Shown here: in pieces, positions 47,000 through 60,560 of the stretch
How positions within the stretch are numbered: position 1 is the first letter of the stretch
Layout of the letters: each line of letters opens with the position of its first letter
Origin: Acanthaster planci
Taxonomy: Eukaryota; Echinodermata; Asteroidea; Valvatida; Acanthasteridae
Length of the DNA: 64,000 nucleotides
Direction of reading: 5' to 3'
Assembly: GCF_001949145.1 (NCBI RefSeq)
Contig: NW_019091393.1
Coordinates: forward strand, 48,637 to 112,636
Position numbers and translations under genes: made by a program
The notes under the pieces: generated by a model
What the model was told of the DNA's origin: nothing
What the model saw: only the letters and a program-made list of their open reading frames with translations
The model's database searches: none

Positions 47000-49350
47000 G
47001 TCATGCATTATACTTCACAACCTCCGAAACAGAAACAGCCGCGGCATGGCAGTGCCAACGAGAAATTGAAGAGCAATCGCGGCACATTGAAGGTGAGTAA
47101 AGTCTCACCTCTCCGCATCTGTTCGGAATCGCTAGGCGGACCAATCGGAGCGTGAGTTATTCCCCTTGGCCCCCGTCAAATCCTCAGGCAAGTGCCACCC
47201 TACACACCCGCAGAGCGACGCGGAGATCGAAAGGCGTGATTTACCTCATCTTTTTTTCTTTTAAATGGCAATAAGATCGATTGAGCATCTCGCACGTGTA
47301 GAGGGTGGAACCGGTATATAACGATTGATATAGCGTTCATGGTTAGACAGCCGTTACAAACACTTTTGTTTATTCTCACAACCTGGGATTTACTAGGTAC
47401 CGTCACCCCCTGTCGCGTCGTTGCTAAATCGACCGGACGGTGCCGCGGTCTGACCAACCCTGACATTTCTCGTTCAGTGATGTGTCGTTCTATGAGCCCC
47501 ATAGACTGCGCACATCACATGGGCCGCCGAGAAGAGAAGGACTGTCGACTCCGTCGCCAAACAAGAGGCTGATTGCCTTTTTTCTGGGGGTGGCAGAATT
47601 ATACTTATGTTTGCGGGGAGACCCCTGGCCCCTTTTTGTTTTATAAGGCCCGGATGCCCATTGACTTCAATCTGAGGGGAAGGAGCGGAAATTGAGCGGC
47701 GGCTCGCCGAGCCTTTAATTAGATTCTTCGGGTGGACGATGCGCCCTCGACAGGTAGAGACATGGGAGTGAAGAACCGCAGACTCGGCATTGACTGTCCG
47801 AGAAGAGTCTCATCTCATCATTTGGCGGAGAGACAGCAAAAGACCCGGCCTTACCCTTCAGAATCAAGAGTAGCTGGAGTTCCTGGATCCACACTGAAAC
47901 CCAAAACGGACGGCCTAATAGCACCTTTTTTTGCTAGTTCCAGCACACTCGGCGGCCACGTGCAGCGGTAATGAATAAAGACACTGTGGAGGGCGAAAGA
48001 AGAAGAAAAACCGAGTTGAAGCTGGAAAAAAACCTCCCCGGTCAGTGCCGTACCTGCTGCCGGGTGTTAATTGCCTCATCTGCAGCCGGCTCCTCGTTAT
48101 GTCCTCCTCGTTCATTCGTCTCTCGCGAGTACTTATGTATGTCGCCGAGCAAACTGCACCCGCTACCCGCGAAGAGTCAAGGAAGACTTCAAGCCAAAGT
48201 ACAGTCCACTTTTGACCGACGGGCGAACTCCTCGGAGTCGTCAGAGACCGATTCCTATCATGTACTAATGGCCCCGTTGCTATACGCCTGACTAGCTTAC
48301 TTGTAGGCCTCTCATTTTCATCCATTACCCACGAACCACAAACACAAAGTACCAAAGGATATAAAAAGGACCAAAGCAGAAATAATAAATGCAATGCGAT
48401 TCTACTTTGGCGATGAATCTTGACTGGTTATAATAGAATACCGGAGTGCAGAGCTCAGACAACACTGGTTCAAATTTTTAGTCACATTCATGTGCCCACT
48501 GTAATAAAATGTTTTTCATTGGCAGATGTGTAAAAATCGATACTTATTTAATACTGTCTTGGACAACTACCGTCACAGGGTATAGCCAATATCCAGCTGG
48601 GGTGTCGTGATATGATTGCTTCGTGGAAGCAGTTTGTTGCTCATCGTCCTAGGGGTAGGATCTTTCAAAGAGAGACAGCCGCAGAGGTGTCGTTGACGTG
48701 CGGGATGGAGGCCTTGGTCCTTATCAACCAAGATGGCGTCTGTCTCCCTGTCCTCCGGTCTCGTCCGGTGTGGATCAGGTGGTGGCAGGTCGACAAAGGC
48801 CGGGATTGTCAACATTACTCCGGGGGTTAGAGGCCGAGGATCGTGCTGTTGCCTGCAATTTTTTTCTACAGTGTTCAAGTTACCGAGATGGCGTTCCCGT
48901 GTTTCGCAAGGCAGGTGATCAATTACTACATGGGTATAATTAGTCCTGATCAATGGTTGCAGCATTGGAGTAGCTCTGGCCACGACAGAATCCCGACGGA
49001 CCCCCAATTGCACGATGGAACGCCGCCTTTTGTCCAACTTCGTTCGTATCCCTTCCTTCCGCGAGGCTCAGGCGCGCTGGCAAGTGAGCCATCGTACCCG
49101 AAGAAAAGAGGGAAATTATTTAAGCAAACAGCCTTCCGATCGCAGTGTATTTATTTGCCGAAGGATTACTTCAATACCGGCAGCGTGAACAAATCGATTG
49201 GCAGGGGACAAAAACGACGAGGGAAAAACAGATAGAAGCAGGCGAGTCAAGGGAAATTCACATGAAACATGACCCGGGGGATGGATGCCAGAAGCATTCA
49301 GGTCTGTATCGCGTGTGACGAACGGTCGCTCGGAGCGTGATACAAGCTCG
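47000..49350. other. Long repeat-free, CpG-rich region
   Basis: About 2.3 kb of high-complexity GC-rich sequence without family repeats. It holds homeodomain-type words (GCCTTTAATTAGATTC near 47714, GTGTTAATTGCC near 48064) and open frames of 154 and 159 codons on minus with no recognisable domain. Most likely a cluster of regulatory elements. A non-coding RNA or unknown exon is possible. Confidence 0.3.
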
Positions 49351-49669
49351 AACGACGCCATTTTGGCTGTGAACCGACAGAAACAGCGGTTGCGCACACT
49401 CACGACAACGCAGCACGCGTTTAAGTGCCGGTTTATCGTCGTGACGTGCTATTATGACTAACAGAGCTCCTTCGAACCGGACACAATCAGATCAGATTTA
49501 GTGCACTGAACCTCGACCGAAAACAACCTGGTTGAGATCACTGAAATCAGAACGCGAAGCAATTGTTTCTTGATGAAATAATGATGCACGGTTGGTGCAC
49601 GTATCACAGAAAAACGCCGCTACATCTAAAATATATATTTAAGAATTGCAGGAGCAACTTGAACTGCGT

Positions 49670-49900
49670 AACTTTTAAATCGATTATGCAGCGTTTGCCG
49701 TCCCTGATTGGCTTCGTATGAAATTGATGCATTATAATATGATGCACTGAGCACACGCTCGTGCAGCGAATATCCATTATGCGTGCAGATTTGGAGATTG
49801 TGTATGCTTGAAATCACCGCCTGTTGCCTCGCAGATTGCAACCAATCAGCGAGCGTTTATGTATTATCCGCGCCTTAGGGAGGAGCATATGACGTCACTA
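49670..49900. other. Candidate conserved non-coding element
   Basis: Non-repetitive block rich in ATGCA and ATTATG words, AACCAATCAGCGAGCG (near 49842) and TGACGTCA (near 49890). No reading frame of interest. Confidence 0.25.
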
Positions 49901-51718
49901 CTGAAAACATGGTATACCTAAATCATCTGAGCAGCTGGTAACAAACATCTTTGCCGTAGCCTGTGATGGTTGCATTGTAGCCTGTGGCGGTTGAATGCTG
50001 CTTTCTTTGAAACGGTGCGTGTTGCGGCTGGCTGTACTTCAGCCAAGGTAAATTAATGATTAATGCGAGCCACAATAAGGCAGGAAACTATTTTCCCGAG
50101 TTAGATTCTTCCAAAGACAATTGGTCAGATTGGTAACCGTCGACCAATCAACGGCCTTGGTGCCATGTTGGACGGTTGGCTGTGATTGGTTGGTGTATGG
50201 GAGGCGCAAATTATTTGGAAGCACGCACATTGAAACATTCACGGGGAATGACTTGGTTGAAAAGATGGTTCCCAAAAATGCGGGCTTGCTTTGAATTAAT
50301 CCTCTAAAATGTGCTCCAACTCCCTCTGAAACTCAGGGTCCATCCACTTTCCACTCAAACAATTGCCACATTTTGCTCAAAACCTAGGATGACTTTCCAG
50401 AAGTTATACCTTGGTTTGTCATACTTCAAGCTAGCTTATAATTGGCTGTAGATATCAGCTGAACAAAAGAAACCACATTCTTGAGATATTGACGGAATGT
50501 TCGTATTTGGGTTCGGGAATTTACCGCGGGATCGTTTCGGCAGTGGTACGGCCACAACGAGGGGAACGTGCTATAAACGGTTCTCCATAATGAGATGATC
50601 CATGCGTAACCCTAAGGAAACGGCAGCCTTATGAAATACGTGAGTTTGACACCTGTCATCTGCTGACCACATTGCTGCACATAATTTGAATGTAACAGCC
50701 CCAGACAACCAACGGGGACCTTTAGGCAGTTCGGTCGAAAGAGAGGCTTCACTGGCAAGCTCCACTACTCGAATATAATTTTACAAAAATAATAGTTAAG
50801 GAAGACTTGCATGGAAACGGCACGGTTGAGACTATACCGGTATATAGACTCCGTTTCGTTTTCAACTTTGTAATTCCATGCTAGGAACTAATCCTTTTCG
50901 CCAGGATACAGTAACTTAATAGGACTGGGTTGTACAAAATCACAATTCATTCCCAACAGATTTCAGGAAATGAGCTTTCTCGAAAGTCAAATGAGACCAA
51001 ATGAAAGTCAAATGAAAGGTATATTCAGGAAGTAGCAATTTCTAGCGAGTTCAACTCAACTCGAAAGTGACATCCACTCCTCGGTGTCATTTCCGAATTG
51101 AAACTTCTACGCACATACACCACCTCAAGCTGCGTTTCGGGTGTCAAATCCTGGTGGGCCACGAACCCAACGTGTCAAAACCAAACCATTCTGGTGTTTA
51201 TATTGGGCAACAGTGGTGCTAATACTGTGTGGGATGCTTGCTTTGACGCCAATGTGTATTTGGTAACGCAGAATTTTCTGTCAGGTAACGTGATAATATG
51301 ACTCACGAAGGATGAACTGCAATAAACATTTTTTTTCAAACCTCTGTTATTGAAGTTTTGCTACCTTGTCCTAATCATGTGGCACTATAAATTATTATAT
51401 CAAATATACATACATATATGCCTATCACACCGTATACTTTGTGCCACTGATATTGCTTATAGTTGCGAGGTATAGGCCTATGAGTGTTCCCATCAGCTAC
51501 ACACTGACCAAAAAAAAACTGCCATTGAAGAAAATTGCTCTTTGTGGTATGAATGTGAAACACTCATTACTTGTTTGAGAGAAGCCGGAGTGAATCCTGA
51601 ATAAATTTACCATCGTCTGAAGACGTTTCTGCAGAGCATGACCCTGCATTCGCTACATCAAGTTCAATTCAGGATCGTTAGGTGACTTTTAGCAATGGAA
51701 GTTCAATTTATACCGGTT
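49901..51718. other. Gene-free stretch
   Basis: No exon, repeat family or RNA gene recognised. Confidence 0.3.
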
Positions 51719-51887
51719 AATATGGGTGATTCACAACAGTGTGCCTCCAAGAGTTTGCAACTTGCTGACCAATCACAAGGTGCGAAATCTGTCGACCGTT
51801 TCCAAACGCAAATTGGGTGGACAGATTTCGCGCACTGTTATTGGCTGCAAACTCTTGGACGTGCACTACTGTGAAACGACCGTATTG
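51719..51887. mobile_element. Family A palindromic MITE, copy 5
   Basis: Left AATATGGGTGATTCACAACA and GTGTGCCTCCAAGAGTTTGC. The right arm GGCTGCAAACTCTTGGACGT runs to GCACTACTGTGAAACGACCG and TATTG. The arm immediately inside is partly deleted relative to copy 2. Confidence 0.85.
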
Positions 51888-54800
51888 GAACTTCTTTCTT
51901 TTTTTTACAGTGCGACATTGCCCTGCTTCGGGACGAATATTTCAATGGCACGTGATTAGCAATCTACCAATCAGATGAAAGGGACATTTTCAAACATTAA
52001 TTGTGAAACCTGATAGATAAATCCGAAGTTTCAAAATGATGCCAGAAATAGCCACGGAAATGTCGAACTCGTTTGTATGCAAACAGCACAAAATGTCTAG
52101 ATAAAAAATATCACGAATCAAAGAAAACTAACGAGGGGACATACATTATTATAATCGAGGGAAAATTACTCTCAGGAAAATTAAATCACGGCATGGAACA
52201 AAAATGACTACGGGCCTTGTCAGAAATATTAAAGTCAAATTAGGCACACGGACTACCGCGTGCTGCGGATAATGTTTCCATCCTGAAATATTGATAATTT
52301 CGTGTAATTTGATAACGGAGTGGACGCGTTCGGCAGAATTTTACATGCTGCCTGGATGGTTTAGCTCTCTCTCCTCAGCGCATTCAGCAGTGCGTTTCGT
52401 AGCAATGTACGCGGATTCTCTGCGCCGCGGCATGCTTTCCTATTTGATTACTAAACACCGCATCAGCGGGTCCTCTTTTTTCCCCAACGAAAATAAACAC
52501 GCAAAGACCCAGCGTCAAATTTCACGGCACACGAAATGGACCCTCGTTTCTTAAACCCAAATCCGTTGTCATTTCCCCGACCCCCTTATCTTTGTCTGCG
52601 TATAGGATGGCCAACGTGAAGATGGAAGTTGGAACGATTCCATTACCACGTTATGCGGGTCCGCAAACGATAAATCCATGGTGAGTGGATTCATGGAATC
52701 ATGGCCCGCTAATTATGTCGTAATATTATCTATGCTCTATGCCCCGTCGTTTCCAGTTCTTGACCTCTGTCGCGACTGAGATAGACTGTACACCTGACTG
52801 TGATAAAAAAAACCTACAAACAACAATAAAAACGAGTATTTACCTTTCTACCTCAAAACCCTCTCAACATCACTACATGAGATCCTTGGCCTTACAGTCG
52901 AAAAAAGAAGAACGGACTTATCTAAGCTCCGTAGAGTTACCAACGCACTGTCAGCGTTCGCAGGTTTGGTAATTGCCAGTCATGTTTATATGACGCGACA
53001 AAAAGCAATTTTCCCAGGCCGGGGCGGCTTCTTGAATGTGGACCGCGTGACACATTGTACTCGAAGCCAAGCGGTAGCAGGATCGTATCCGTCATTATTG
53101 CAGGATTCAATGGCATTCGAACCCACGGGCCAAGCCAAGAATTTTGATTTCGGTGGGAAGAGGGCAAAAGATATTGATGAAAATTAAAGTGGAATTTTTG
53201 GGGGGCTAAAATGTAATGAATTTTTGCCATCGTCTCAGTGGGTTTGTAATTCTCGTATAAACAAGATCGGATAAAATCTCAGAACAGATGGAAGGCGGTA
53301 TCCAGTCATGCAAGCGAAAAAAAATTAGTGATTTAAGTGCTAACTGATAAAACAATGAAATTGAATGATGCGTACAATGTAAAAATCAACCAATAGTGTT
53401 CCTTTTTAATTTAACCCGATGAATAAACGTGCAACATTAATCCCTTTATCGGAAATGCACCCACAATCAAAGCTTTAATCGGCAGAAATGTTAGTGTACA
53501 TTATTCCAAAATGTACCTAATCTACCAAATCAGTTTTATCCAGAAAATTAAGCTGAAGAAGGCGGTGGGGAAGAATAAAGTGATTCATAACGCAAGATGA
53601 TTAATTCCAAGACTGTCAATCAATCATCAAAGGATAATATCAATATCTAATCTAAGCCTGCTTAGTCAAAATCAGCCCCAAAGAAAAGGAGTAACAATCA
53701 TGTGACCCTCAAGCACCGGTCTCTTGACACTAGATTACATTTTGACTACTTCTGCCTCTGTGCAACTGTATAGTATTAGGGTATTACTACGCGAGATACA
53801 AAGCCAACTATTGCAGCTTAAAATAAAAACGTAACAGTTGCAATGGTACTCGTAGGAGGAGGTAATTTTAAAATATTCAAACTATATAGGCTTGGCTGTA
53901 GATCTTTTTACGAAAATATAATTGTATCGCATATTCCCTAACTAATTTTACTGTATTGTGTAGCATTTGCACAATTGTGCTTGTGCACATGCAAGAGCGG
54001 ATTCTTAACAAATCTTGGTAATTCATTTCATGTTTTGGATAAAAGCCTTCGATATGAGGCGAATGTGGGTGATAGTCCTGGTTAGGGTCACGTCACATTT
54101 CATTCTGACTTTGCATAATGCTTTCATCCAATTTGGAAACCTCCCAACAATTTCGGTTAACTTTGTCGACCTACTTCCTGGCAGTGAACAAAAGGAGAAC
54201 ATTTCTAGAGCCAAGCCGGTTGAATCAATCGTATTTAAAGAGAAACAGCCTTGATTTACTCCTAAGTACAGCATCCGGCGCTGTCCCAGCAGTTTTGCGA
54301 TGGGATCCTCACCTAAATGAATGTGACCTACAAACGAGGAAGACAAAGTCCTCAGACATTGGGCTCGTGCGAGGACGCCTGTCGAGGATGTGCAAGTCAT
54401 CCATCTGAGAAAATATATATATTTTATGATTTGCAGGATGGGTGGACACATCCTTCATACGTGACTGCCGTGACGTAGCGGCATATTATCGACATTCCAT
54501 TTTCCAGGATGTAGTGAGTGAACTGAACGGCGCCCTAGTAATTTTTCCCCCGCGTACAATGATTCCCAAAGCGTGACTGCTTGTGCGCACGCCCCTAAAT
54601 TGCTGATTTATCAGCCACCCTGTATCACCGTCAATGAATCTACGACAATCATAATAATTCATCACAGATGGAGACGATCAGACAGCGTGGTGCTCTGTCA
54701 GCCGGTTTTGTTTTCTCTATCCGAAGATATCCTCCTCCGATGAATTTCCACTAGAAAGCTCCATTGTCTCCGTCGTAGAAAAACAATCAAAAGCCGTGAG

Positions 54801-56579
54801 GCTGTGCACAACTGCGAACCACAATTTAAAGCAATTTTTAAACACTTTTTATAAGAAATTGCTCCTAAAAACACTCCTCATTTAAGATATTTATTCAACT
54901 AAGCAGTTCGCAAATTAATTCAACCAAAGATACAGCCAAGCCTATTATAGACAGTTAAAAAGCCTGCATGCATTGTATCTCAGTCTTTTGCAAAACGTCA
55001 AGCGTTTCGCATCTAGAGCAATGAATCCCTCCAAAGAAACTTCAATGACTACTTTGTCATTCAGCAGTGCTGTAGTAAACAAGAATGCACATAAAAAGGA
55101 ACAAAGCAGGCAGGTATAATATAAAAATAGGAAGGAAAGAAGGTTTGTGCGTGAGAAATTAGTCAAAATCTGCCTTCATTGAGTCATGGATGTTTCTTTT
55201 CCTTCTCCTAACTTCTAATTAATAAAAAACCTGAGTACGCAAGGCACGCGAGATGATGAGAGAGTCTATGCGCTTTACTAATTGGAAAGAGCCCAAACTA
55301 AAAGCAAGGGCGGCAAAATAATTCCTTATCTGTTTGACGTCAGGGATATACATGCGAGTCCCATCGCTTCGGTGCAGTTAATGAGGTGAACACTGCCTAC
55401 GAGGAGTACTACAAATTGCCTCTGACGACAATGGGAGAAAAACCTATACTAGACGGTAGCTGGCGAAAATCATACCAAAAACAACACAAATCAAGATGAT
55501 CATGAGAGTTTTGTTGGAAATTTCGGTTCCTTCAGGTCTACACGAAGTCTTCAGAGGAGCACATTCACAATACCATTTTAAAAGAAAGAGTCTCTTCTTT
55601 TGTCTCTAATAAGGCGGATCATTGCCAAATGATGTCAGACTATTGTTTTTAATATTCAGCTGTGGTTGTTATTTTGCCCGCCTGGTGGTTGGTAAACTAT
55701 GGACAATCACTCGAATTTAAATGCAACGCAATTATGTAAAAAAAAAAAGAAGGGGGGGCTGAGAACACTCAGCAGGAATTTGAAATAAACCTGGAGGAAT
55801 ACTTATTTCGATACTATTTTTATGTTCGGTCTAAATTCACATCAGTGCACAAAGACTGGTATTATACCTCTCGTGAATGAACAACATAACACATTACACT
55901 GACCATAATGCAAACGAATCCATTGGTAAGGGTTTCAAGAATTAATACACAAAAAGCCTGGAAGACCTTGAAAGCGCTCGCTCGCAAGCTCTGCTGCCTG
56001 TTATGCGGGTCTTATATCCAGCGAGTATTGTAAGAAAAATCGCGGTGAGAACTCTAATTTATATTGATTTCTTGTACCCGTCTTGTTGGCTATGAAAATC
56101 ACAATGGCGAACACTTCCAAGTCATGAATCGGTCAGAATACATTCCCTGAACCGATGCTATCTAGCGAGTGCGTGATAATCAGAATGTGGGGTTTTTTTT
56201 TTGGGGGGGGGTCACGAGACCTTACCAGATTTACAGTATTTGTTGAAAATCATACCTAAACACTACAAACACACAAGCATACTTTTGTATTCTAAGTGCT
56301 CATTCAAGCCATTTTAGGCAAGACAGTAAAGTTATGTCTCAAATTGATAAACATCATGCCTGCGATAATATGGTGAAAGGCTTACAGGGCTGATAGTTTT
56401 GATGGAAATTTGTATGGTTAAAAGAAACAGTAACGTTTTAATTATTTTTCCCGTAGCTTTAATATACATCATTATCCGACCACGATCTGCCTTAAATCTA
56501 AAAACAGATCCTTACTCCTAGTCGCAAAATGTCGATGCAATTTCTTATTCAAAATTCCCTTTAGTCTCCGGTGATTCAA
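51888..56579. other. Gene-free stretch
   Basis: AT-rich with a repeat-poor block at about 54590-54740 (TGATTTATCAGCC, TGTATCACCGTCAATG words) that may be a conserved element. A G-run at 56191-56211. The 142-codon minus frame at 54023-54451 has no family features. Confidence 0.3.
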
Positions 56580-57080
56580 AATGCACTTTCTGCAGAGAGA
56601 ATATGTCATCCATTTTTTATTCCGATCTGAGCCCAGGCCCTCGGAGGAAAAGAGCTTTAAGACGCGGCAGCAGGCCACTCCACAGCGAGGCTCGAGAAAA
56701 ATACGAAAACACTTCCCGTCTTGCCCGGACAATGAAACTTGGGTCTCGATCGCCACGCTCGCAGATGCCCCACAATCCCAGATTAAATAGATAGAGGGTT
56801 TAAGCTGCCGTTTTTGCATATAAGGCGAAGGGAGAAACTCGCTGGCAAGAGAATTGCAGTGAGAAGATGGCTCGAGAGCCAGGGACAGGCGGAGAGAGTG
56901 AGGGGGGACATAGGGAGACAGAGAATACACCGGGAGGCCTTAGGGTATAGTTCTGATTCCGGCTTCAAGCTCGGTATACGCCGCTCGACTACAAGTAATT
57001 AGCGGCGCATGAAAAATTCATTGTTGGTTTCTGCGTCCAAGGGGAGAGCGAAGCCGACCAGTTTTGGGGAGCCTCGGGGC
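56580..57080. other. GC-rich block
   Basis: Purine-rich and CpG-containing, open in several frames (152 codons on minus at 56472-56930) without any recognisable domain. Candidate regulatory block. Confidence 0.25.
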
Positions 57081-57899
57081 CGGCGTCCGATGCTTCACCC
57101 TGCGTGATGGACACATTATCAGGAATCTGTACAACACGCGCATCATTTTGTTTCTTAAGCAGATGTTTTTTTTCCCTTCTTCTCTCTCTCCAATCTTTGG
57201 CTGATTGATGGCACGATGCTGCATAATGAAGGGATTAATATTGCCCAGCGTATCTAGCCTGTGTGGCTTGTCAACCCTATTTTCAGTAAATATTAAACCA
57301 CAGCGCAATCAACTGCCGCGACACTTGCCATCTCGGAGGCATTTCCTTGCCTTGGTGCACGTATTGGTAAACATCCGCCGGTAATCTTTTAGCTTTCCAC
57401 AGGTGTATCGGATTACGGTTTTGATTTAGAATATTCGAAAAACGCTGTCACACCTTTGGTTTCAACTGATTAGGAAGGTCTTAGACGTCACTTTGTGGCC
57501 TTAATTATAGGGTGTGTTTTTTTTAAATTACGAACAAATATTTGCATCGTACATGCCTGCATTAACACCACTTGCATAGCTACTGTTGTAGACTGGATAG
57601 AAAACTGATTTTCTCTACCGGTGACATTACGGTCGATATTCACTTTATAGTTGCAAAGAGATTCAACCTAAATATCCCATTACCAGAGCAAAATGCACGA
57701 ATGTCGCTGTCCAAACAAGTCAAACTCATATTTTCATCAACCCTTTTCTGAGAAGTGTGTAACGCCAACGGTTTTTCCTATCTCAACGTCATTTCAGCAA
57801 GTTCTTTTTTTTTTTGGTCCGATACAGCTTTACACCTGTAGCATCCGTGTAAAGTGTGTTGGTGGCACTGTGAAAGCGACTCGGTGTAACATCTAGCAC
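57081..57899. other. Gene-free stretch
   Basis: AT-rich, nothing recognised. Confidence 0.3.
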
Positions 57900-58430
57900 C
57901 ACTCTCCTGTAACTCAGCCGCCAAGGGGTAACCTATCAGTTCGCTCTCTTTGAACTCCGCGCCGAGAGAAGCTCCGCGGAGTTGGGAAGGAGGAAGACCG
58001 CAGCCGCAGGCTTGTCATCCGAAAATTGGGGCCGAAGTACACGGGCAACATCTCCCCTCGCCTTGAACGCCGGCGGTAATGGGCACTTTGGAATGTCCTC
58101 GCAATTAACGACAGAGCGACATGACGAGCTGGTCCAAAATAAAAGGCACCGTACCACTCTGCGATCTCCTTCGCCCCTGTCTTATCTATACCTTCCTGCC
58201 CCTCTCCATGAGCCGGAGAAGTGCCATTAAACTCTTGTCTCTGTGTAACAAACTGCATGGTGTGGACTCTCCTGTCTTGCCCAAACTCCCTGAGCAAACT
58301 GGAAAAAAACCGCGGGAACTTGGCCGCGCCGATGCGACCATCACTCGCACTCTGTGTCCGCCGAGAGTCGCCAGGAGGCCACGGTGGTGAATGGCAGGTC
58401 CCGACTGCGGCTCTCGGCAAACTCGCCAGT
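57900..58430. other. CpG-rich block
   Basis: Open frames on both strands, the longest 185 codons on minus (57914-58471), but the translation is compositionally biased and has no domain. Non-repetitive with CAATTAACGACAG and GCCATTAAACTC words. Candidate regulatory element. Confidence 0.25.
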
Positions 58431-59999
58431 GTTTGCTCAGTGTGATTAAAAGAACACGGAGCTTTATGCACGCGGAGACAGTCAGAGCGCCTCTAGAATC
58501 CTAAACAGAACTGAGCTTCCCAGTTTGTGAGACAAGTATAAGACAATGTCGAGTCGAAATATTCTTTACCAAATATGGCTCGACGGGCTTTGCTTAACTA
58601 CTGAGTCTTGTAATTCCGAAGTTACTCACTTCGCACTTCTATGTATATTTTCTAGGACACAACCACAAAAATTCATGTTAGACAAAACCATACACTTTGA
58701 TGGTCAATTGCCAGTTTTGTGTACTTAGTGCAAAATTTCAATCAACAGAGAAAAGTGCAATGGCCATTTCTCACTTCAACTTACCCGACGAAATACTCAC
58801 CATTCCTCCTCATAATTAACATAAATTATCATAGAGTGTGATTTGATATAACTCTCAAATCAAATCAGATTAAGAAATTACTTGCTCATCCGACAGGCAT
58901 TATTAGTTGCCAATACAATACTAGATGGGGGGAAAATGAAGGACCTTTAAAACATTTCTGTCGTCAGTCAGATCTTGTTGCATAATTTCAGACAAATATG
59001 TTAAGAAGGTGACATGGAGTCTGTAGCAACATTTCTCTTAGGCTTGGAAACTGCTTGAAGACCCCCAGTTTTCAAATTATGCACGCCTAATAGTGTTTTA
59101 GTCAAACCTAAGCAGCGCACCGCCGCAAATCTTTGAATGAAGCTTTTATTCAACGTTTCCTGAACGTAACACTGTGCTTTACTAAATACAATATACACAT
59201 GTTGTGCAAGACATAGTAATGTGTAGGCCTGACATTGGACACTTAGCTCAAAATTGATGCTGATTATAATATTTTTTAAGCCATCCACCAGAGTGGTGTT
59301 TCCAAGAGCAAGAGCCTGCTGACATAATGACCAAATGTGTCCCCTATATCAACCACAATGGCTGCGCGAACAAAGCAGCAAATAGGATGCCAAGAGTTGC
59401 ATATTTCTTGAAACAAACACGCAGCACTTGCATTAGAAATGCAACAAAACTATGCATCATGCATCATGCGACTCTGCAGGTGGTCGATCGGACAAGGGAA
59501 TGAAGAAAGTGAAAAGGCTAGATTTGGTAAATTTCAGACACGAGTATGTTTACATAACAACAGTACTAACACCTGGGCCACATAGTAGCACCCAGGTGGT
59601 CTATTGTAGAGGAGAGCCTAAAGAACCTCAATGAGACCGTTTATAACCTAAGAGAAATGAGAACAATCGGCAAGATTGCGCCAGTAAGAACTAACGGCAG
59701 GGTGGATATATACAAAACCACTTTTGTACATGACCAAGATGGCGAGTGTTTGAGAATTCAAGCATCGCTTCGACAGGCGGCGAAACAAGAGTACTGAAAT
59801 GATAATGTAGTGTAAGTTACTGGTAAATTCTCCCCGATTTATCTATTATTGATCGTGCGTATAACTTACCTCCTGGCTATGGAAACACGGTGCACATTTT
59901 CAGGGTGTCGATGTCCGCCAGCGTATTTCTGGGGGGGGGGAGCACTGTGTGTAGGTTGACCTGGAAGGTGGCCATTTTGAGCTGTCGGCGTGTGAACCC
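58431..59999. other. Gene-free stretch
   Basis: AT-rich. G-run at 59930-59940. Nothing recognised. Confidence 0.3.
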
Positions 60000-60560
60000 T
60001 TCACTACGTGTATTCTCAAGCAATAACATCAATTAACTGTATTATTAACCCGAGAATACCCGTAATCAAGAGATCTGTAGAGGGCGGCCCGGTCTGGCCG
60101 GCGACTGCAGACGTCAACGACGGCCCCGGATCCGTCATCGGGCAGCGGTTTAATAGGGGGCTCGAATCAATCTTGAGACGGCCCGTCCGGATCCGACTTG
60201 TCTTCCCTGACAATCAGCAAACAGGCCGGCAGACCAGAGAGCGGAGACCCAAGTCCTTGCCGCCTTCTACAATATCCCAGCGCTGGGGTGATTCATATAT
60301 ATATATGTATATGTATATATATATACGAGTCCGTAATGGAGGAGCGGCCGATTCTGAAGTGCGCCTCTTCCGAGCCACAGTCCGAATTCATTATTGTCAT
60401 CATCCCAGCGCCCCATTGGAAATCCACAACCGGCCGTCATTAGCGCGGCAGTGGATATAGTGCTGTGTTGTTCTTCCCTCTTTTTCGCAGTCCTCGTCAC
60501 AGGCATTGTGCATTTTGCGGAGGACAGACGTCATTTATATGCTTAATGGCCAGCGGGTTT
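60000..60560. other. CpG-rich block with central TA microsatellite
   Basis: GC-rich, repeat-free flanks carrying CGAATCAATCTTGAG, GTCATTAGCGCGGCAG and TTTATTACGAGG words around a TA repeat. The 150-codon frame reads straight through the microsatellite and is not credible as a gene. Candidate regulatory element. Confidence 0.25.
60294..60326. repeat. (TA)n/(GTATAT)n microsatellite
   Basis: Alternating TA with interspersed GTATAT units, about 33 bp. Confidence 0.85.

Noticed and set aside
47915-49037. Minus frames of 159 and 154 codons
   Set aside because: GC-rich block with overlapping frames on both strands. Translations contain no recognised motif.
53110-53145. GGGTTCGAATGCC on minus, like a tRNA B box
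   Set aside because: The T-arm does not pair well and no A box or acceptor stem could be built.
55238-55262. AAGGCACGCG, a ten-base match to miR-124
   Set aside because: The downstream bases differ from miR-124 and no star-strand arm lies in range.
57914-58471. 185-codon minus-strand frame
   Set aside because: It lies in CpG-rich sequence where stops are rare. Several other frames are open too, the composition is biased, and no domain or splice logic was found.
60008-60460. 150-codon plus-strand frame
   Set aside because: It reads through the TA microsatellite as an IYMYMYIYI run, which is not credible as coding sequence.
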